Origin: Paramoeba atlantica
Lineage: Eukaryota > Discosea
DNA length: 64,000 nucleotides
NCBI GenBank assembly: GCA_977017575.1
Contig: CDRNVI010000164.1
Location: 1 to 64,000 of the forward strand
Direction of reading: 5' to 3'
In this document: one piece after another, positions 57,236 through 64,000 of the stretch
Numbering within the stretch: position 1 is the stretch's first letter
Layout: each line of letters starts with the position of its first letter
Notes under the pieces: model-generated
Database searches by the model: none
Told to the model about the DNA's origin: nothing
The model's input: only the letters and a program-made list of their open reading frames with translations
Translations under genes and position numbers: made by a program

Positions 57236-58386
57236 CACCAGGCTGGCTAAACCCTATGCACTTTGAGTCATGAATTTATCAATCATCCAAATCAACCCTG
57301 TTTATTCCTTTCAAACCTGCAAAAAAAATCATGTCCATATCAGTTTTTTTGGTTTTTTTTTTTGATTCACCACTCTTTTTTGTTTTTTTCTTGTGTTTTG
57401 AGTTTCAGAAAAGTTGAAAGATGAGAGAGAAACAAGATTTGTTCTTCTTTTTTTCAAGTTTTTTTTGTAAGCTTTGTTGTTTTTTTGGTTTGGGAGTCTT
57501 CTTGTATCTTCTTGTGTTTTTTTCTTTCATTTTTTTATCTTTTCAAGAGAAAACAAGGTTTTTGTGTTTTTTGAAATTCTAAAAATGAATTTTTTTTTTG
57601 TGTTTGGCTGGATTCTGAGTATTTTGTTTTTTGGAATTCCGAAAAAGAAAGATTGTTTTTCAAAATTCTAATTTTCAAAGGTTTGTTCAAAATTGAGTTG
57701 GAACTGTTTATTTACTAAGGTGGAACTTTTTTTTTGAGGAATGGAAGTGACAGGGTTAGTTTGGATGATTGATAAATTCACAACTCGAGGTGCACAGTTT
57801 AGCCAGCTTGGAGTGATGGGTTCAATTCTTGATTGGTTCATATTTTTTTTTTTTTTTTTGGAGAGATCAAAAATCCTTCATTTTTTTTCTTTTTTTTTTC
57901 TCATATTCTTTTTTTTTTATTTAAAGGTGAATTATTGAGTGAACTTTATGGATTTCACTTTTCTTCTTGTTATGTTAAGCTGTTTTGCTTTTTCTTCTAT
58001 TGTATTAATTGAACCTTGTGTTGGTTACTATTATCAAAAGAAAGAGAAGAATAGATTAAAATCTTTTCTATTGTATTATTTCCTTTTTTTTTATGTTTTT
58101 TGTTGACCTTTTTTTTGTTTGAATTTTTTTCTTCTTTCTTTTTTCTTTCTTTAAATCCTTCTTATTTCTCTTTCAACTTGTTTTCTATTTTTTTTTTTTC
58201 TTTTTAATTTTTTTCAATTGTTTTTTTTAAAAAAATAATAAATAATTTTTCAAAATAAATTGAATGAATTTATTTTTTCAATTTTTTTAAGAAACCATTT
58301 TCTTTCTCTTACAACCATTTATTTTAAATAAAAATCTTTTCTTTAAAGAAAAATAAAAAAAAAGAAGAAATTCTAAGTTGCAGGAA
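57236..58386. other. T-rich DNA, no gene seen
   Basis: Long T runs and short unique stretches. One partial copy of the 92-base unit's tail (TTCAATTCTTGATTGGTTCATA) lies near 57820. No supported coding region. Confidence 0.4.
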
Positions 58387-58500
58387 AACCTAATGTTGCA
58401 AAAAGACTTTTAAAAAAAAATATTGATTTAAAGGGAGTAAAGAGCCTAAACCTATAAAATAATAGGTTGAACTGGGCAAGAACTATAAACCCTTTTTCCA
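58387..58500. repeat. Second copy of the telomere-adjacent repeat
   Basis: Matches 695-810, including the AACCTAT..ATAGGTT inverted repeat, in the same orientation relative to the window. It stands alone here, with no retroelement coding remnants beside it, so it may be a solo fragment of a copia LTR or a subtelomeric repeat. It is followed by CpG-containing sequence that does not match the other copy. Confidence 0.6.
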
Positions 58501-58739
58501 TTGGGGAATTTTTCGTTTGAGTGGATTATTAGCAACTCCAAAATGGCGGACAAAATTGTGGGGTTTTTCAAAACCTAATCCAAAATTAGGGGAAAACAAT
58601 TAAAGGGGGTGGGGTTTAGGGTGTAAGATATAACAGACAAAAAAGAAACAAAAATAAGGTTAGAGAAAAAAGATAAATGAAAAAAATTAAAGAAAAAAGA
58701 GATAAAAAATTAAAGAAAAAAAAATTAAAGAAAAAACCT

Positions 58740-59290
58740 GTTGCCCCAATTGCATTAACAGTATACCCAATCATAATTGTTCCTTTAAGATCAAAATTTT
58801 TTGAAGTTTGTTTTTGTGAAAAACGACAAAAATTCTTCAAAAAGAAAAAGAAGATGCTCAAATATTGGGAAAGAACTGGTGGACATGTTAGAAGTGGTTG
58901 AGGAAGGTTTGTGTTCGTAAAGATATGATATTCGTGAAGTGAAAAAAAGGGAAGAATTTTGTGTTCTTTTCCAGGTTTGTTGAGAGGGTTTAAAAGGCTG
59001 CTTCTGCTGCTGCTGCTGAGAATGGAGGAGGAAAGATAATAATTTTTGAAAGGCTCTGGAATAGAAACTGAAAAAGGTGGTAATATCGTAAACTTCTCCT
59101 CCTCCTTTCTCAAAGGTGGTAAAGAAGAAGAGGAAGGGAGGTTGCATTGAAATGCTGTTAAGTAAAAATTGTCCTCATTCGTCACTTGTACTTTTCACTT
59201 TTTTGCTTTTCTTTCTTCTCTTTTTTGTAAACACCAGTATGTTCGGCGGTCTTTTTGACGAAGAGAGGGAAAAAGGACTTTATGGGACAT
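58740..59290 (-). CDS. First exon of an unrecognised gene
   Basis: On the minus strand a frame starts with ATG at 59290 and runs to a GTTTTTTC donor-like site at about 58739, roughly 184 codons. Composition is protein-like throughout: a basic N-terminus with Tyr-Trp-Cys, Ser/Leu-rich middle, and an end reading Leu-Lys-Gly-Thr-Ile-Met-Ile-Gly-Tyr-Thr-Val-Asn-Ala-Ile-Gly. A single in-frame TGA lies at 59195-59197 between Lys codons; a GTG at 59185 could start a shorter version. The next exon is not evident, and downstream (58500-58387) is the subtelomeric repeat. No family is recognised. Confidence 0.4.
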
Positions 59291-59340
59291 GGAAAGAAAC
59301 TAACACAAAAAATGTGTTCAATATTTCTTTTTGTGGAGAA

Positions 59341-59645
59341 TTCAAAAAAAAAAAAAAAATAAAAAAAAAAATAAAAAAAAAAAACAAAAAAAAAATAAAA
59401 AAAAAATAAAAAAAAAATAAAAAAAAAAAAACAAAAAAATTCTCAAAAAATTCTCAAAAAATTCTCAAAAAAAAGTGTCTGCAAAAAAGGGATTTTTGTG
59501 CCTGAAAAATGGGAGGGGGTAGGAACTCTGCTTTTTTTTATTTTTTTTTTTTTGTGAGAATTTTTTTTGTTTTTTTTTGAGAATTTTTTGAGAATTTTTT
59601 TGAGAATTTTTGAGAATTTTTTTGTTTTTTTTTTTTGTTAGAATA
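59341..59645. repeat. Large imperfect inverted repeat
   Basis: The left arm (about 59341-59480) is A-rich with repeated AAAATTCTC units. The right arm (about 59525-59645) is T-rich with repeated GAGAATTTT units, the reverse complement. A GGAACTCTGC / GCAGAGTTCTT pair (59524 and 59697) lies nearby. A single strand could fold into a long AU-rich stem. It might be a palindromic foldback element or a local inverted duplication. Confidence 0.65.
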
Positions 59646-60527
59646 TTTGTGGGTTTAGAGAAGAAAGAAAACAAAAGAAAACTCTACCGCTATGTTGGCA
59701 GAGTTCTTAAAACAAAAAAAAAAGATTTAAGAAGCAGCTTACTGGCACACTAAAAATTGAAGTCTAAACTCTAACCCTTAAAGAGACATCCCCTCCTCTT
59801 CCAAGAAAAAATAAAAGTGTTTGCTGATTCACCAAGCATAAAGAGGCAACAACACAACCAACAACAACCAAATAACAACCCTGAAACCCTAGTATTTCAA
59901 TTTCCAGATTTTTCATCTTCTTGCCATCTTTACACAGACAGAGGGGCACCACACCACTGCTGAAGAGAGGAAGTCAACTCTCCATAAGTCTGGAAACTTG
60001 TGCAATATAGTTGGTGTTGATAAAAGGAAGGGTTAATGGTTTTTTTCTTTGTTGTTAAGGTGATATTAGTTTGTTTTTCATTTGCGATCATTGTGTTGTG
60101 TGTTTGTGTTTTTCATTTTTTTTCAAAAAAACCAAAAAATAAAACAAATCAAAAATTGATTTTTTTATTAATATTTTTTTGATTTTTCAAAAAAACAAAA
60201 CAAACCTTTAACCTTTCTTTTTTATTATTTTGAACTCCAAAAAACAAAAGAGAAAGTAAAAGAAAAAAAATAAATCAGAAAAGAGGAGAGTAGATTTTGG
60301 CTGTACACAGACAGGACATGTTAAAGATGAAACAAAAGAAAGGAAAGCAAATTGAACACAAAGAGAGAGGGAGGAAGGGAAGGAAAAAAGGAGGAGCAAT
60401 GAAAGGAGAGGGAGAGAAGCTTGTAAACCTAATTAGATGTGGTCCACAATATCACCCCTAAACCTCCAACAATACTTTGGTAAGAGAGAAAGAGGCAAAA
60501 GAGGAAAATCAGCAAAAAGAAAAAAGA

Positions 60528-60559
<32 letters not shown>

Positions 60560-60790
60560 AGAAAAAAGAAAAAAAAAAAAGAGAAGAAAAAAGAGGGAGA
60601 AGAGAAAAAAAAAAAGGATTGGAGGAGCAAAAGACAAAAAAGAATAAAAGAGAGAAAAAAAAAGAAAAAGAAGAGAAAAAAGAAAACGAAAAAAAAGAAA
60701 AAAAGAAAAAAAAGAAAGAAAACCAAAGCACAAAGAAATCTCAGTCCATTAAAAAATAAGAATGCTCTTATTTCTTGGTGGTTTCAAAGC
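59646..60790. other. Spacer with purine-rich tract
   Basis: Mixed DNA with a CTCTAACCC motif near 59770 and CAACAACAAC tracts near 59850. From 60480 to 60720 it is almost pure purine. The Lys- and Phe-rich frames over that tract are simple-sequence artefacts. No gene was found. Confidence 0.45.
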
Positions 60791-62655
60791 AAGAGTAAAT
60801 CACAAGGGAATAAGACGATACAATTTTTCAATGGATAAAGAACATTCTCTGAAAGAAAAAACATTAAAATAAAAAGTTATTTAAATATTATTTTAAAAAA
60901 TATCAAAAAAAAGAAACTAAATCCCTAACCCATCACAACATCATTGTGCTTTATCTGAGAGAAAAATAGGATTCTTTGAATACAGTAAATCACAAGGAAT
61001 AAGATGATGTAATTTTCAATGATAAAAAACACTCTCTGAAGAAAAAAACAATAAAAAAAAGTAATTAGTTACTGTTTAAAAAAATACCAGAAAAAAGAAA
61101 CTGAACCTCTCACATCACATCAAGTGCTTTATCTGAGAAAAATAGACTTCTTTGGAGAGAGTAAATCACAAGGAATAAGACAATGTAATTTTCAATGATA
61201 AAGAACATTCTCTGAAGGAAAAAACAATAAAAAAAAGTAATTAGTTATTATTTAAAAAAATATTGGAAAAAAAGAAATTGAACCCCTCACATCACATCAG
61301 GTGCTTATCTGAGAGAAAAATAAACTTCTTTGGATACAGTAAATCACAAGGAATAAGACAATGTTATTTTCAATGATAAAGAACACTCTCTGAAAAAAAA
61401 AAACATTAAAACTTTAATTATTTAAATATTATTTAAAAAAATATCAGAAAAAAGAAACTAAACCCCTCACATCACATCACATTGTGTTTTATCTGAGAGA
61501 AAAATAGGATTCTTTGGATACAATAAATCACAAGGAATAAGACGATGTAATTTTCAATGATAAAAAACACTCTCTGAAGAAAAAAACAATAAAAAAAAGT
61601 AATTAGTTACTATTTAAAAAAATACCGAAAAAAAGAAACTAAACCCCTCACATCACATCAGGTGCTTATCTGAGAAAAATAGGCTTCTTTGGAGAGAGTA
61701 AATCACAAAGGAATAAGACGATAGTATTTTCAATGATAAAGAACAGTTTCTGAAGGAAAAAACAATAAAAAAAAGTAATTAGTTATTGTTTAAAAAAATA
61801 TTAAAAAAAAGAAACTGAACCCCTCACATCACATCAAGTGCTTTATCTGAGAAAAATAGGCTTCTTTGGATACAGTAAATTACAGGAAATAAGACGATAT
61901 CATTTTCAATGATAAAGAACAGTTTCTGAAGAAAAAAATAATAAAAAAAAGTAATTAGTTACTATTTAAAAAAATACTGAAAAAAAGAAACTGAACCCCT
62001 CACATCACATCAGGTGCTTATCTGAGAAAAATAGGCTTCTTTGGAGAGAGTAAATCACAAGGGAATAAGACGATAGTATTTTCAATGATAAAGAACAGTT
62101 TCTGAAAGAAAAAACAATAAAAAAAAGTAATTAGTTATTGTTTAAAAAAATATCGAAAAAAAGAAACTGAACCCCTCACATCACATCAAGTGTTTTATTT
62201 GAGAAAAATAGGCTTCTTTGGATACAGTAAATCACAAGGAATAAGATGATATCATTTTCAATAATAAAGAATAGTTTCTGAAGGAAAAAACAATAAAAAA
62301 AAGTAATTAGTTATTGTTTAAAAAAATACCGAAAAAAGAAACTGAACCCCTCATATCACATCAGGTGCTTTATCTGAGAAAAATAGGCTTCTTTGGATAC
62401 AGTAAATCACAAGGAATAAGACGATATTATTTTCAATGATAAAGAACAGTTTCTGAAGGAAAAAACATTAAAACTTTAATTATTTAAATATTGTTTAAAA
62501 AAATGTTGGAAAAAAGAAACTGAACCTCTAACCCATCACATCACATTGTGCTTTATCTGAGAGAAAAATAGGATTCTTTGGATACAGTAAATCACAGGAA
62601 ATAAGATGATGTCATTTTCAATGATAAAAAACATTCTCTGAAGAAAAAAAACAAT
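60791..62655. repeat. 178-bp satellite, about ten copies
   Basis: TCTGAGA(GA)AAAATAG occurs at about 60954, 61131, 61309, 61492, 61666, 61846, 62021, 62198, 62374 and 62556, a mean spacing near 178 bases (174-183). Each unit also has AGTAAATCACAAGGAATAAG, a TTTTCAATGATAAA part, an AAAAGTAATTAGTTA part and a CCCCTCACATCACATCA part. Units are about 85-95% alike by eye, and two variants (with GTAATTAG or with TTAATTATTTAAATATT) alternate irregularly. It holds no open frame. Confidence 0.9.
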
Positions 62656-64000
62656 TAAAATAAAAAAAAATAAAACAAAAAAAATTCCGAATATCAACAA
62701 AAAGATTAAAACTCAAAAAGAAACAACAAAAAACAAACTTTCATATTTTTAAGCTTTCAAAACCCTGAAATAAAAAAGAAATAAAAAAAAACAAAAAGAA
62801 AAAAAAAAGAAGAAAATGAGAGAAAAAGAAAAAAAGAAATCAAAAAAGAAATCAAAAAACCATTGAAAAAAAAGAAATCCTGTTCCCACTCAACACAAAA
62901 GAAAATGAATCCCTTTTGATTTTTTTTATTTTGTTCATTCTGAGAATAAAAAGAATTAGTTTTTCATTTTTCTAAATCTTTTCAAAAAAGAAAAAGAAAA
63001 AGAGAAAAAGAAAAAAGAGAAAAAGAAAAAAGAGAAAAAGAAAAAAGAGAAAAAGAAAAAAGAGAAAAAGAAAAAAGAGAAAAAGAAAAAAGAGAAAAAG
63101 AAAAAAAAAAACAATTTTGTGTGAAAAAAAGTAAAAAAGAAAAAGAGATGAAGGAAAAAGAAGAAAAAAGAAACAAAAAAGAAAAAGAGAAAAAGAAAAA
63201 AAGAAACAAGAAAAAGAAGAGGAAAAAAGAAAAGAAAGAAAACCTCAAAGAATTGGATCACCGGATAAATCTTGTGAATTCTCTTATCTTTCTCACTTTG
63301 AGAAAAATAGATTGGTTTTTCATTTCTCTTTCTTAATATAAAAGTGATACATTGAAAAAACCAAAAATCTCTTGATTTCTAAAAGTCTATTTTTCTCATC
63401 TTTCAAAAAACAAAAACCAAACACAAAAATCAAACAAAAACAAAAAACAAAAAAGAAAAACTTTTTTGCCGAAAAACCGATTTTTATTTTGGGTGCGATT
63501 TTTTTTCTTGAAATTTGGCAAGGAGGTGAAAAAGAATTCAAATGTTCTTGTTTTTTCTTAGTTGTTCAAGCTTCCATCAAGATAGGACCAATACAAATTC
63601 AATTCTTTTTCTTTTTTTCTTCTTTAATCTTATTTTTGGTTTGCATTTGGATCTTTTCAATCAATTTTGGTCATACAATCCTTTTTCTTTGTTTTTTTTT
63701 GTTTTTTTCTCTTTTTTGTTGAATCTTTCTCTTTCTCTTTCTTTTTCTTTTTTTCTTTCTTTTTCACAAACAAAAAAGAAAAAAAAAACTGTTCGAAACA
63801 AAAAACCAAAAAAAAAACCAAAAAAAGAAAAAGAAAATGGCTGATGTGGCAACATTTGATTGGGAATTGGATTTTTTTTTCTTTTTCAGAAAAGAAAGTG
63901 GCGGATGAGAAAAAAAAAGAAAAATAGAAAGAGAAAAGAAAGAAATTGAAAGAAAAGAAGAGTTGAAAGGTTTGGAAAGATACATGATAGATTGTTTGAT
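62656..64000. other. Low-complexity DNA to the window edge
   Basis: A-rich to 63240 with a perfect AAAAAGAAAAAAGAG 15-base array (63001-63100), then mixed AT-rich sequence, T-rich (63600-63770) and A-rich again. Frames here are Lys- or Phe-rich repeat products. A short plus-strand ATG frame at 63837 (Met-Ala-Asp-Val-Ala-Thr-Phe-Asp-Trp) could be the first exon of a gene that continues beyond the window, but support is slight. Confidence 0.4.

Noticed and set aside
1-64000. CRISPR array
   Set aside because: The tandem arrays lack unique spacers of constant length between identical short repeats, and the sequence is eukaryotic.
1-64000. tRNA or rRNA genes
   Set aside because: I saw no cloverleaf with A and B box spacing and no conserved rRNA core. 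A covariance-model search would be needed to exclude short or odd tRNAs.

Overview
This is the left end of a eukaryotic linear chromosome. It opens with about 690 bases of CCCTAAA telomere (TTTAGGG type, known from plants, many algae and alveolates). The DNA is AT-rich and full of simple repeats. Genes have GT..AG introns and encode proteins with long Gln, Ser, Thr, Pro and Glu/Lys runs. This points to a unicellular eukaryote that I cannot name. I see no bacterial operons, CRISPR, tRNA or rRNA.

Layout. 1-692 telomere. 695-3790 an old, broken Ty1/copia fossil (minus strand) capped by the telomere. 3945-10819 an old, broken Ty3/gypsy chromodomain element (plus strand) with two 314-base LTRs and a 4-base target repeat. 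11395-12675 a decayed SAP-like gene. 12690-17100 GA-rich segmental repeats. 17820-18880 copia scraps. 19183-19640 a coding scrap. 19893-20970 GA-rich DNA between 68-base direct repeats. 21225-22243 a 5'-truncated LINE-type piece. From about 700 to 17000 CpG is almost absent; further in it is normal.

23244-49234 is the most interesting part and holds four large genes whose exons I could join with consistent splice phase. They are a 2,396-residue protein (minus) with 24-residue Ala-rich repeats and a weak MBD-like segment; a divergent 8-exon gene with a ParB/sulfiredoxin-like DGRHR motif; a 2-oxoglutarate/Fe(II) oxygenase that could be TET/JBP-like; and, convergent to it, a 14-exon TNP2 (CACTA)-like DDE transposase fused to a C-terminal Ulp1 (C48) cysteine protease. 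I infer that these may form one large DNA transposon carrying its own DNA-modification and chromatin genes. No terminal inverted repeats were found, so this is a hypothesis. Several exons carry single in-frame TAA, TAG or TGA codons at places that fit Gln or Trp. They could be C-to-T decay, stop-codon read-through or an altered code.

49235-64000 is mostly repeats: a mosaic duplication at 49-53 kb, a 1.42-kb tandem duplication, a nine-copy 92-base array, a second copy of the telomere-adjacent repeat at 58.4 kb, one coding exon, a large inverted repeat at 59.5 kb and a 178-base satellite at 60.8-62.65 kb.
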